Assembly: GCA_013152615.1 (NCBI GenBank)
Contig: JAADGA010000017.1
Coordinates: 10,020 to 16,283 of the forward strand
Length of the DNA: 6,264 nt
Direction of reading: 5' to 3'
Source: Alphaproteobacteria bacterium
GTDB taxonomy: Bacteria > Pseudomonadota > Alphaproteobacteria > Sphingomonadales > Emcibacteraceae
Within the stretch, counting starts at the first letter, position 1. The number at the start of each line of letters is the position of its first letter. Positions 1 to 6,025 of this stretch are shown in pieces. A program made the position numbers and the translations under genes. The notes under the pieces are model-generated. The model had not been told where the DNA came from and searched no databases. It was given only the letters and a program-made list of their open reading frames with translations.

Positions 1-312
1 CGCCACCGCAAAATAACCAAGCACCCCCGGATAACGGCCATCGACCTCAAAGGCCTTGGCAATCCAGATAAATCCGGTAAAAAACTGGCCAAACCCAAAC
101 CACCAGCCAAGCGAGAACGCCGCGCGGAGGCGCTGACTTTTAACCAGCAGCAACAGCAGCAATGGATAACTTATCGCGAGCAGCGGCAACAGATAAAAAG
201 GCGCAAACGAGAACGCCGTCAGCCCGCCGGCCACCACCACGAGTCCGGTCCGCTGCACCGCCGTCCGCCGGTCAAGCCAGCGCTGAAATATATCTATTGC
301 CCGAATAATCAT
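1..312 (-). CDS. lnt: Apolipoprotein N-acyltransferase, N-terminal part (runs off the window)
   Basis: Inner-membrane enzyme that adds the third acyl chain to the N-terminal cysteine of lipoproteins, using phospholipid as donor. Only the first 104 codons are present; the reading frame is open to base 1. I translated it by hand. After a short basic N-terminus come hydrophobic segments at about residues 24-40, 41-57 and 65-85. Family-typical N-terminal strings are visible: FAPFYLLPLL (about 36-45), then GWWFGFGQFFTGFIWI (about 69-84) and an AFEVD stretch. The nitrilase-like catalytic domain would lie outside the window. The start is ATG at 312-310: the in-frame codon at 339-337 is the corC stop and no other ATG lies between in this frame. 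No clear Shine-Dalgarno is visible, so translation probably depends on coupling to corC. The position after corC matches the E. coli ybeX-lnt order. Confidence 0.93.
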   Translation of the reverse strand, partial: MIIRAIDIFQRWLDRRTAVQRTGLVVVAGGLTAFSFAPFYLLPLLAISYPLLLLLLVKSQRLRAAFSLGWWFGFGQFFTGFIWIAKAFEVDGRYPGVLGYFAVA

Positions 313-340
313 ATCTTTGGAATCATAGCTTTGTAATCAT
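307..340 (-). repeat. 14-bp tandem repeat at the corC/lnt junction
   Basis: Read on the minus strand, 340-327 is ATGATTACAAAGCT and 326-313 is ATGATTCCAAAGAT (12 of 14 identical). The first six bases ATGATT occur again at 312-307, where lnt begins. Each unit starts with ATG, and the first ATG overlaps the corC stop. The most likely origin is a small tandem duplication of an original corC-stop/lnt-start junction, followed by two substitutions; this origin is inference. Confidence 0.75.
309..340 (-). other. Two chained 5-codon minicistrons leading into lnt
   Basis: ATG at 340-338 reads M-I-T-K-L and stops at TGA 325-323. ATG at 326-324 reads M-I-P-K-I and stops at TGA 311-309. Each TGA shares bases with the next ATG in an ATGA overlap, and the corC TGA (339-337) overlaps the first ATG in the same way. 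A ribosome could therefore terminate and restart three times before entering lnt. Whether these minicistrons are translated is not shown by sequence; they may be a passive result of the 14-bp duplication. No Shine-Dalgarno is evident for any of the three ATGs. Confidence 0.45.
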
Positions 341-1278
341 GTTTTTGAATCTTCGCCGTTATTATTTTCCGGTTGGGAGATTTGCCGGCCTTTACGCCGA
401 ATCAGCACGGTTTTAACCCGCCGGGCATCCCCTGCCGTGATTTCATATTCAAGACCATTACGGTCTTTGATCACCTCCCCGACCTCGGGAATATAGCCGG
501 CGATAGTGAACAGCAAGCCACCCAGCGTATCAACATCATCATCCTGATCATCGCTCAACAGGTCAAGACCGAGCAGATTTTCCAGATCCTCAATCGCCAG
601 GCGCGAATCGGCGACAATATCGCCGCCCGGCAGTTCCCGCAGCAGCTCTTCCACCGCCTCGTCATGCTCATCCTCGATATCACCGACAATCTGTTCCACC
701 AGATCCTCAATGGTCAGCAAGCCGTCAGTGCCGCCATATTCATCAACCACCAGCGCCATATGAATATGGGTCAACTGCATCTTGGTCAGCAGGTCAAACA
801 ATTTCATCGACGGCGGCACAAACAGGATTGGCCGCTGAATAGACCTCAGGTTTTTCTGCTTGTTATCCGTATCGCCGGCAACCAGCTCGCGAAAGGCATC
901 CTTGATATGAACCATGGCAATGACTTCATCAAGGGTCTGTCGGTAAACCGGCAGACGCGAGGTTGTGCCCTTGATAAAAACAGCCATCACCTGCTCAAAA
1001 GTTGATGAGGCCTCGACCGCAATAATATCGGCTCTCGGCACCATAATATCGTCAACACGTTTGTTTCTGAAGGTGAGGGTATTTTTAATGATCGCGCGCT
1101 CTTCATCCCCAAGGGAAGAATCATCATCCAGTTCGTCGACGACCTCTTCCAGACCTTCCTTGAGGGAATTATCGCTTTTGTTGCGGCTGAAAAGCCCCCG
1201 GAGCCAGTTCACCGGGCCACGCTGCGAAAGCGAACCCTCTCCTGTCCTCCTGTCCGGCGGGGTGTCGTGCGTATTCAT
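337..1278 (-). CDS. corC: CorC/HlyC-family CBS-domain protein (YbeX-like)
   Basis: Soluble 313-residue protein of the CorC/YbeX group, linked in enterobacteria to magnesium/cobalt efflux and, as YbeX, to ribosome metabolism. It has no DUF21 membrane domain, as expected for the short form. Domains in order: an acidic N-terminal linker (about 1-70), a CBS pair (about 75-135 and 145-200) with the IMVPR string at 78-82, and the signature VVDEYGGTDGLLTIEDLVEQ at about 177-196. A CorC_HlyC (transporter-associated) domain follows at about 218-295, with DTLGGLLF and GYIPEVGE. The C-terminal tail is polar. The start is fixed at ATG 1278-1276, because an in-frame TAA lies at 1287-1285 with no other ATG between. 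The ATG overlaps the TGA of a 5-codon minicistron. It lies 37 nt after ybeY and 24 nt before lnt, within one transcription unit. The biochemical substrate is not certain from sequence; the family call is firm. Confidence 0.95.
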   Translation of the reverse strand: MNTHDTPPDRRTGEGSLSQRGPVNWLRGLFSRNKSDNSLKEGLEEVVDELDDDSSLGDEERAIIKNTLTFRNKRVDDIMVPRADIIAVEASSTFEQVMAVFIKGTTSRLPVYRQTLDEVIAMVHIKDAFRELVAGDTDNKQKNLRSIQRPILFVPPSMKLFDLLTKMQLTHIHMALVVDEYGGTDGLLTIEDLVEQIVGDIEDEHDEAVEELLRELPGGDIVADSRLAIEDLENLLGLDLLSDDQDDDVDTLGGLLFTIAGYIPEVGEVIKDRNGLEYEITAGDARRVKTVLIRRKGRQISQPENNNGEDSKT

Positions 1279-1292
1279 AATCTGTTAACCAT
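1275..1292 (-). other. 5-codon minicistron overlapping the corC start
   Basis: In the 37-nt ybeY/corC gap, ATG at 1292-1290 reads M-V-N-R-L and stops at TGA 1277-1275, which overlaps the corC ATG (1278-1276) as ATGA. The spacing between the two ATGs is 14 nt, the same as at the corC/lnt junction, although the sequences share only about half their bases. It could couple corC to upstream translation, or be chance in an AT-rich linker. Confidence 0.3.
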
Positions 1293-1315
1293 AATATAAA
1301 TCAGGGGCAATTGTC

Positions 1316-1846
1316 TCAGTCCTGATAGGGGTCGTCAATAGATAGTTTTGACAATAATTGCTTTTCCAACCGTTCCATCTGATGTCTCCCGGCCGCATCA
1401 ATATGATCATATCCCAGCAGGTGCAGCATCCCGTGGAGGCATAAATGGCAGAAATGATCCGCAAGTTTCTTGCCCTGATCCCGGGCCTCCCGGTCAATAG
1501 TCTCAAAACCAAAGACAATATCCCCGAGCAGGACGGGAAAATCCGGCGTGATTGCCGCCGTGATAAAAAACTTCTCAATGTCGTCCCCGGACAGTGACGG
1601 AAAGGACAACACGTTGGTCGCTGCATCTTTGGCCCGATACGCCCGGTTCAGCTCGCGGATATAATCATCATCCCCCACAACAATGCTCAGTTCCAGCGCG
1701 GGGATGCGGGCAAAATTCCGCGCTGCGGGAACATGGTCAATAATCTGCTCAAGACAGGCGGAAATATAATCGCCATATCCGGAAAATCTGTCGGCCCACA
1801 GCGGCGATTGCCGGTAAATATCAATCTCGATATTATCCATAATCAT
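1316..1846 (-). CDS. ybeY: Endoribonuclease YbeY (16S rRNA maturation, ribosome quality control)
   Basis: UPF0054 metalloprotein needed for 16S rRNA 3'-end maturation and for removing defective 70S ribosomes. With the start chosen here it has 176 residues, within the family's usual range. The zinc-binding motif H-x3-H-x5-H is complete: HGMLHLLGYDH carries H138, H142 and H148. Other family strings are TNVLSFP (about 77-83) and LGDIVFG (about 107-113). Two near-equal starts exist, ATG 1846-1844 and ATG 1840-1838 (174 residues). The frame is open further upstream to a methionine at 1957, but that extension lies inside phoH and has no homology-like character, so I rejected it. The phoH TGA (1850-1848) ends one base before the first ATG, indicating translational coupling; no strong Shine-Dalgarno is visible. 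Its neighbours phoH and corC are its classic functional partners. Confidence 0.96.
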   Translation of the reverse strand: MIMDNIEIDIYRQSPLWADRFSGYGDYISACLEQIIDHVPAARNFARIPALELSIVVGDDDYIRELNRAYRAKDAATNVLSFPSLSGDDIEKFFITAAITPDFPVLLGDIVFGFETIDREARDQGKKLADHFCHLCLHGMLHLLGYDHIDAAGRHQMERLEKQLLSKLSIDDPYQD

Positions 1847-1847
1847 T

Positions 1848-2828
1848 TCAGGTTTTTTCTGCCTTGTCATAGGCCCGGACAATCTTTTCAACCAGCGGAT
1901 GACGCACAACATCATCCGCGCTGAACCGGATGATGGAAATGCCCTCGACCGCCGCAAGGATGGTCATGGCGTGAAATAACCCGGACGGGGTGCCATCGGG
2001 CAAATCGACCTGTGACGGGTCACCACACACCACCATCCGGCAATTTTCGCCAAAGCGGGTCAGGAACATCTTCATCTGCATCGGGCTGGTATTTTGTGCC
2101 TCATCCAGAATGACAAAGGCATTGGACAGGGTGCGCCCGCGCATGAAGGCGAGCGGCGCAACTTCGATATCGCCGTTTTCCAGCCGCCTTTCGGTCTGCT
2201 CCGCCGACATCATCTTTTCCAGAGCATCATAAAGCGGCCGCAGATACGGATCGACCTTTTCACGCATGTCACCCGGCAGGAATCCCAGCTTTTCCCCGGC
2301 CTCCACCGCCGGACGGGTCAGCACAATCCGGTCAACCCGGCCTTCGAGCAGACAGGATACCGCCATCGCCACCGCAAGAAAAGTTTTGCCGGTCCCTGCC
2401 GGTCCGAGACCAAAGGTCATCTTGCTGTCGCGCAAGGCGGTGATATAACGCGCCTGATTGACCGAACGCGGGGAAATAACGGCCTTGCGGATGCGTATTA
2501 TCGCCCCGGAGCCAGCAATATCCTTACGCTCGCCAATTTTTTCCTTTTGCGGTTTGTCAAAGAAATCCACCATTCTGATCGCCGCATCAACATCGTCAGG
2601 GACAATATCCGCGCCCCGGTCCGTCCGGTCATGAAGGCTGGCAATGATCTGTCTGGCCCGCTCGCGATCCGCCTTGCCGCCATTAATCACCAGAATATTG
2701 CCGCGAACGGTAAAGCTCACCCGGCATCTCTGTTCAATCCGGGCAAGATTGGCGTTATGTTCACCGTAAAGCATCGGCAGGTGGCTGTTATCATCAAATT
2801 CAAGCGTTATGGTCCCGGATTTACTCAT
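1848..2828 (-). CDS. phoH: PhoH-like ATPase (YbeZ)
   Basis: Cytoplasmic P-loop ATPase of 326 residues in the PhoH/YbeZ group, a partner of YbeY in rRNA processing in bacteria where this has been studied. The N-terminal region (about 1-70) is a small nucleic-acid-binding-like module with ILVINGG and ERARQII. The ATPase core begins at about 120 ([11 protein letters not shown]). Walker A is GPAGTGKT at 142-149. [17 protein letters not shown] follows at 171-187. The Walker B-like [10 protein letters not shown] is at about 238-247, and [10 protein letters not shown] at 268-277. The start ATG (2828-2826) overlaps the miaB stop as ATGA, the usual coupled arrangement, and the stop lies one base before ybeY. 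Nothing is missing or altered in the core motifs. The name phoH is historical; phosphate control is not implied. Confidence 0.96.
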   Translation of the reverse strand: MSKSGTITLEFDDNSHLPMLYGEHNANLARIEQRCRVSFTVRGNILVINGGKADRERARQIIASLHDRTDRGADIVPDDVDAAIRMVDFFDKPQKEKIGERKDIAGSGAIIRIRKAVISPRSVNQARYITALRDSKMTFGLGPAGTGKTFLAVAMAVSCLLEGRVDRIVLTRPAVEAGEKLGFLPGDMREKVDPYLRPLYDALEKMMSAEQTERRLENGDIEVAPLAFMRGRTLSNAFVILDEAQNTSPMQMKMFLTRFGENCRMVVCGDPSQVDLPDGTPSGLFHAMTILAAVEGISIIRFSADDVVRHPLVEKIVRAYDKAEKT

Positions 2829-4204
2829 GCCAGAATGAGCTCACCTTTCAGGCTGCGCGGCCCGGCACTGAGGATTTTCACCTCGACCAGCTGGCCAAAA
2901 TACTGCCGGGCGCTTTCCGGGTCACCGACATCCACATGGACCGCCTGCATATAGGGACTGCGGCCAACAAGCTGCCCGGCTTCGCGCCCCTGTCTTTCCA
3001 GCAGCACCGTCATAACCCGGCCAACCGCGGCATCATTAAACGCCCGTTGCCCGCGGTCCAGTTCAGCCTGCAATTCAGCCAGCCGCGCCGCTTTGACGTG
3101 GCTTTCCACCTGATTTTCCCAGCCTGCCGCCGGGGTGCCGGGCCGTTCGCTATACATGAAGGAATAGGCCTGGGCATAATTGACCCGGCGGACCAGAGCC
3201 ATGGTCTGCTCAAAATCCTCATCACTTTCGCCCGGAAAACCAACGATAAAATCGCCGGACAGGGCAATATCCGGACGAACAGTACGAATATCGTCAATGG
3301 TTTTGAGATAAGAGCTGATGGTATGATGGCGGTTCATCGCCTTGACAATCCGGTCGGAGCCGGACTGGACCGGCAGATGCAGGTAGGGCATACATGCCGC
3401 GACGTCACCGTGAACCGCAATCAGTTCGCTCGTCATATCCTGTGGATGGGAGGTGGTATATCTGATCCGCTTGAAATCTGTCTCTGCCGCCAGATGGCGG
3501 ATCAGCCGCGCCAGCGACCATTCCCTGCCGTCGTCAGAGCGGCCATGATAGGCATTGACATTCTGGCCGAGCAAGGTGACCTCCCTTACCCCGGCGGCAT
3601 TTAATTTATCAGCATCCGTCATCACATCTTCAAAAGGACGGGAAAATTCACCGCCCCGGGTATAGGGCACAACGCAATAGGTGCAGAATTTATCGCAGCC
3701 CTCCTGAATAGTCAGAAAGGCGGTTTTGCGCGACCTTACCGCTTTTTCGGACAGGACGGCAAATTTTTCACTGACCGAGAGGTCGGTATCAACAATACGC
3801 GCCCGCCCGCCCTGCTGCCTGATTTTATCGGCTTTGCGGGTCATTTCCGGCAACCGGTGATAGCTTTGCGGCCCGAACACCATATCAACCATCGGTGCGC
3901 GCCGCTGAATTTCAGCACCTTCGGCCTGGGCAACACAGCCACCAACCGCGAGCAACGACGGTTTGCCGCCTTTGCCGACACGTTTTTCTGTCAACAGCCG
4001 CAGTCGGCCAATATCGGAATACACCTTTTCCGCCGCCTTTTCCCGAATATGACAGGTGTTCAGAACCACAAGATCGGCATCGTCCGGGGTTTCGGTAACC
4101 TCATAGCCTTCATGAGCCATCACATCCACCATCCGTTCACTGTCATAGACATTCATCTGACAGCCATAGGTTTTTATATAGAGTTTTTTACGATCGCCAC
4201 TCAT
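2825..4204 (-). CDS. miaB: tRNA-2-methylthio-N6-dimethylallyladenosine synthase MiaB
   Basis: Radical-SAM methylthiotransferase that converts i6A37 to ms2i6A37 in tRNAs reading UNN codons. It has 459 residues, normal for the family. The N-terminal UPF0004 domain carries the auxiliary 4Fe-4S cysteines C15 (TYGCQMN), C51 ([10 protein letters not shown]) and C90 (GGCVAQ). The radical-SAM motif C-x3-C-x2-C is C170, C174 and C177 in [17 protein letters not shown]. Further core strings are [11 protein letters not shown] (about 211-221), [10 protein letters not shown] (about 275-284) and [10 protein letters not shown] (about 317-326). A C-terminal TRAM domain occupies about 390-457 with the [10 protein letters not shown] string. 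MiaB is favoured over MtaB or RimO by the YGCQMN and CHIREKA strings. The start is ATG 4204-4202: an in-frame TAA at 4219-4217 excludes any upstream ATG. It lies 19 nt after plsC, and its stop overlaps the phoH start. Confidence 0.97.
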   Translation of the reverse strand: MSGDRKKLYIKTYGCQMNVYDSERMVDVMAHEGYEVTETPDDADLVVLNTCHIREKAAEKVYSDIGRLRLLTEKRVGKGGKPSLLAVGGCVAQAEGAEIQRRAPMVDMVFGPQSYHRLPEMTRKADKIRQQGGRARIVDTDLSVSEKFAVLSEKAVRSRKTAFLTIQEGCDKFCTYCVVPYTRGGEFSRPFEDVMTDADKLNAAGVREVTLLGQNVNAYHGRSDDGREWSLARLIRHLAAETDFKRIRYTTSHPQDMTSELIAVHGDVAACMPYLHLPVQSGSDRIVKAMNRHHTISSYLKTIDDIRTVRPDIALSGDFIVGFPGESDEDFEQTMALVRRVNYAQAYSFMYSERPGTPAAGWENQVESHVKAARLAELQAELDRGQRAFNDAAVGRVMTVLLERQGREAGQLVGRSPYMQAVHVDVGDPESARQYFGQLVEVKILSAGPRSLKGELILA

Positions 4205-4223
4205 TAATTCAATCCATTACGCC

Positions 4224-5021
4224 TCAATCAAGTCTGCCGCGCAAACTGTCAATCAACCGGTTTTCTATGGTGCGCTGACAATAGGCCGACAATTCCTTGC
4301 GGGTTTTGAAAAGATTACGCGATACCGGCTCATGGAAATGAACTTCCACCTCGATCTTCAGCAGATTCAAAACCCCTTTTAAATGCGGTCCCATTTCGGC
4401 ATCACCATACCACGCCACCAACGGCCGGTTGGCCCGGATCGTCGGCAGGCTGTTGATGCGCTTATAGACAATTGTCACAGGCTGTACCATCAATTCCTGT
4501 ATATGTCCCTGATTATCCGGCTTTAAATGCATGGCAATTTCGGTAACGCCAAACAGGGAGCTTTTAAACGGTAACACCCTGCCGCCGTCCGAGGTTGTTC
4601 CCTCCGGAAACAGGATCAGGTTATCACCATCATTCATCCGGTCCTGCATTACCTTTTTCTGGTCAACCACGTCCGCACGACGCTCCCGATCAATGAATAT
4701 CGTCCGCTGGAGAGACGATAAATAGCCGAGGACCGGCCATTCAATCATATCCTTGCGCGCAATGAAACAGCCTTTGATGACATGGCCCAGCACCATAATG
4801 TCAATCCAGGAAACATGATTGCTGACATAGAGCGTCGGCGGCCCCTCAAGCGGTGCGCCAAATGTCTTTACCTTGACATTCAACGCATGGCACAACGCAC
4901 GATGCACCAGATGCGGCCATGCCTTATAACCCGGAAATTTTAATTTTTTCAATATAATGGTCGGTGGCAGCAACAGGGCGAAGAACACAAGGACCTTGAA
5001 TATTCGGTAATATTCTCTCAT
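4224..5021 (-). CDS. plsC: 1-acyl-sn-glycerol-3-phosphate acyltransferase (PlsC-type)
   Basis: Membrane-associated LPLAT-family enzyme of 265 residues, predicted to acylate lysophosphatidic acid to phosphatidic acid in phospholipid synthesis. An N-terminal hydrophobic segment (about 8-24) is followed by basic residues. Acyltransferase motif I, N-H-x4-D, is SNHVSWID with H69 and D74. Motif II-like TIFIDRERR lies at 107-115. Motif III is FPEGTTS at 138-144, and a later VQPVTIVYK stretch (about 179-187) fits motif IV. The start is ATG 5021-5019: TGA at 5024-5022 is directly upstream in frame, so no longer form is possible. It lies 18 nt after fur and 19 nt before miaB. Acyl-chain and lysolipid specificity cannot be read from sequence; an ornithine-lipid OlsA-like role is a less likely alternative. 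Confidence 0.9.
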   Translation of the reverse strand: MREYYRIFKVLVFFALLLPPTIILKKLKFPGYKAWPHLVHRALCHALNVKVKTFGAPLEGPPTLYVSNHVSWIDIMVLGHVIKGCFIARKDMIEWPVLGYLSSLQRTIFIDRERRADVVDQKKVMQDRMNDGDNLILFPEGTTSDGGRVLPFKSSLFGVTEIAMHLKPDNQGHIQELMVQPVTIVYKRINSLPTIRANRPLVAWYGDAEMGPHLKGVLNLLKIEVEVHFHEPVSRNLFKTRKELSAYCQRTIENRLIDSLRGRLD

Positions 5022-5039
5022 TCAGTTTGAATTTCTGCC

Positions 5040-5459
5040 TTATTTTACTTTTACGCCGTATAGTTCCATACGGTGATCAACCAGTCTATAGCCGTGTTTC
5101 TCGGCAATATGCTGCTGTAATATCTCAATCTCGTTATCGTGAAATTCCATGACCTCACCCGAGTCAATATCAATCAGATGATCATGATGCGTTTCCGTAA
5201 CCAGTTCGAACCGCGCGCGGTTTTCGCCGCCCTCAACCCGGAAATCATGTCGTTCCAATATTCCCGCCTCTTCAAAAAGGCGGACGGTACGGTAAACCGT
5301 GGCAATACTGATCCGCGAATCAATCGTTATCGACCGGCGGTAAACTTCTTCGACATCCGGATGATCCAGAGCTTCTGACAGCACCCTGGCAATAACCCGG
5401 CGCTGATCGGTCATCCGCATGCCTTTGGCGATACACATCTGCTCAATTTCTGATACCAT
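5040..5459 (-). CDS. fur: Fur-family metal-responsive transcriptional repressor (alphaproteobacterial Fur/Mur type)
   Basis: DNA-binding repressor of 139 residues that senses Fe(II), or Mn(II) in the Mur variants of some Alphaproteobacteria. A winged-helix domain occupies about 1-80, with RMTDQRRVIARVL and the recognition-helix region ISIATVYRTVRLFEEAGIL (50-68). The C-terminal dimerisation domain contains HHDHLIDIDSGEVMEF (91-106) and EKHGYRLVDHRMELYG. Likely metal ligands by alignment from memory with E. coli Fur are H33, E85, H92, H94 and E105 for one site, and H91, D93, E112 and H129 or a nearby residue for the other. The structural-zinc cysteines of E. coli Fur (the CxxC after HHDHLI) are D97 and S100 here, and C9 is the only cysteine. 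An in-frame TAA at 5468-5466 fixes the start. The ATG follows the AGGG stretch at about 5472-5469. Fur versus Mur cannot be decided from sequence; it does not look like Irr. Confidence 0.93.
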   Translation of the reverse strand: MVSEIEQMCIAKGMRMTDQRRVIARVLSEALDHPDVEEVYRRSITIDSRISIATVYRTVRLFEEAGILERHDFRVEGGENRARFELVTETHHDHLIDIDSGEVMEFHDNEIEILQQHIAEKHGYRLVDHRMELYGVKVK

Positions 5460-5492
5460 AATCCATTACCCTGCCGTCATTCAGTCCTTTTT

Positions 5493-5511
5493 GAGAACTA
5501 TACACATTATC
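5493..5511 (-). promoter_or_regulatory. Candidate Fur box overlapping the fur -10
   Basis: The 19-mer GATAATGTGTATAGTTCTC matches the E. coli Fur-box consensus GATAATGATAATCATTATC at 13 of 19 positions, with the left seven bases identical. It covers the putative -10, a position expected to block RNA polymerase. The two halves are only weakly palindromic (4 of 9), and alphaproteobacterial Fur/Mur sites can differ from the E. coli consensus, so autoregulation is an inference. Confidence 0.4.
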
Positions 5512-5525
5512 TTCCTTAATTCCAA
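5497..5525 (-). promoter_or_regulatory. Putative sigma70-type promoter for fur and downstream genes
   Basis: On the minus strand, TTGGAA (5525-5520; 4 of 6 match to TTGACA) and TATAGT (5502-5497; 5 of 6 match to TATAAT) are separated by exactly 17 nt. Initiation would fall near 5490, giving a leader of about 30 nt before the fur ATG. It sits in the longest non-coding stretch of the window, between rimI and fur. This is pattern matching by eye only. Confidence 0.55.
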
Positions 5526-5560
5526 ATATTTTCCGCGCACCACCCGCGGTGCAATCCGGA

Positions 5561-6025
5561 TCATTTAACCCGATATTTCATAATCAGGGCATCCTGCTTC
5601 CGCTCTCCCCGGTTACCATAATAATGCCGCCGTCGGCCAACAATTTCAAAATTATTTTTGCCATATAGCGCCAAAGCGGCGTTATTATATTCCGCCACCT
5701 CCAGAAATATTTCCCGGATACCGATCCTTTTCGCCTCGGCCTGAAAATGCCGTATTACCTGATGGCCGATAGCTTTTCTGCGATAGGCCGGCAGCACACA
5801 GACGGATAATATTTCAGCCTCCGGCCCCGCCCGGCGTGACAGCAGAAACCCTGCGGGATCACTATCATCAAGAACCACCACCGCCGCCGTCCCCGGGCTG
5901 TGGAGCAGATCGGCAATAGCGGCCGCTGACCACGCCTGCTCGCTATTCTGATCGAATGACCTCGCCTGTATTTCAGACAGTATCTCTGCCGCTTCGGATT
6001 TAACGCTGTTAAAGGACAGGGTCAT
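5561..6025 (-). CDS. rimI: Ribosomal protein bS18 alanine N-acetyltransferase RimI (GNAT)
   Basis: GNAT-fold acetyltransferase of 154 residues, predicted to acetylate the N-terminus of ribosomal protein S18 with acetyl-CoA. Seen in order: the AGFLLSRR strand (about 58-65), AEILSVCVLPAYRRKAIG (70-87) with the acetyl-CoA pyrophosphate-binding loop R82-R83-K84-A85-I86-G87, IFLEVAEYNNAALALYGKNN (106-125) and the C-terminal YYGNRGERKQDALIM. By comparison with E. coli RimI, E109 and Y121 fit the catalytic base and acid. The first glycine of the usual R-x-x-G-x-G loop is alanine (A85). The start ATG (6025-6023) directly abuts the tsaB TGA (6028-6026) in the same frame, so no longer form exists. The pairing with tsaB supports RimI over other GNATs; the real substrate range may be wider. 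Confidence 0.9.
   Translation of the reverse strand: MTLSFNSVKSEAAEILSEIQARSFDQNSEQAWSAAAIADLLHSPGTAAVVVLDDSDPAGFLLSRRAGPEAEILSVCVLPAYRRKAIGHQVIRHFQAEAKRIGIREIFLEVAEYNNAALALYGKNNFEIVGRRRHYYGNRGERKQDALIMKYRVK

Noticed and set aside
1847..1957. N-terminal extension of YbeY starting at 1957
   Set aside because: The extra 37 residues are the phoH 3' end read in another frame, and the remaining protein from 1846 already has normal YbeY length.
2094..2954. A 286-codon open frame on the plus strand, antisense to phoH and the end of miaB
   Set aside because: It lies opposite well-conserved genes, its translation has no recognisable domain and is rich in the Arg/His/Pro typical of antisense shadow frames. 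The same applies to the plus-strand frames at 373-1005, 965-1288 and 2936-3604.
4211..4220. The 10-mer GTAATGGATT occurs just upstream of both miaB (4220-4211) and fur (5469-5460)
   Set aside because: Several shared 10-mers are expected by chance in about 6 kb, and the distance to the start codon differs (6 nt against 0 nt).
5533..5552. Two mutually exclusive 5-bp hairpins (GCACC/GGTGC and CCGCG/CGCGG) after the rimI stop, a possible terminator or attenuator
   Set aside because: The stems are short, and on the transcribed strand they are followed by AAAATATTT, not a run of T. GC-rich palindromic bits like this are common by chance.
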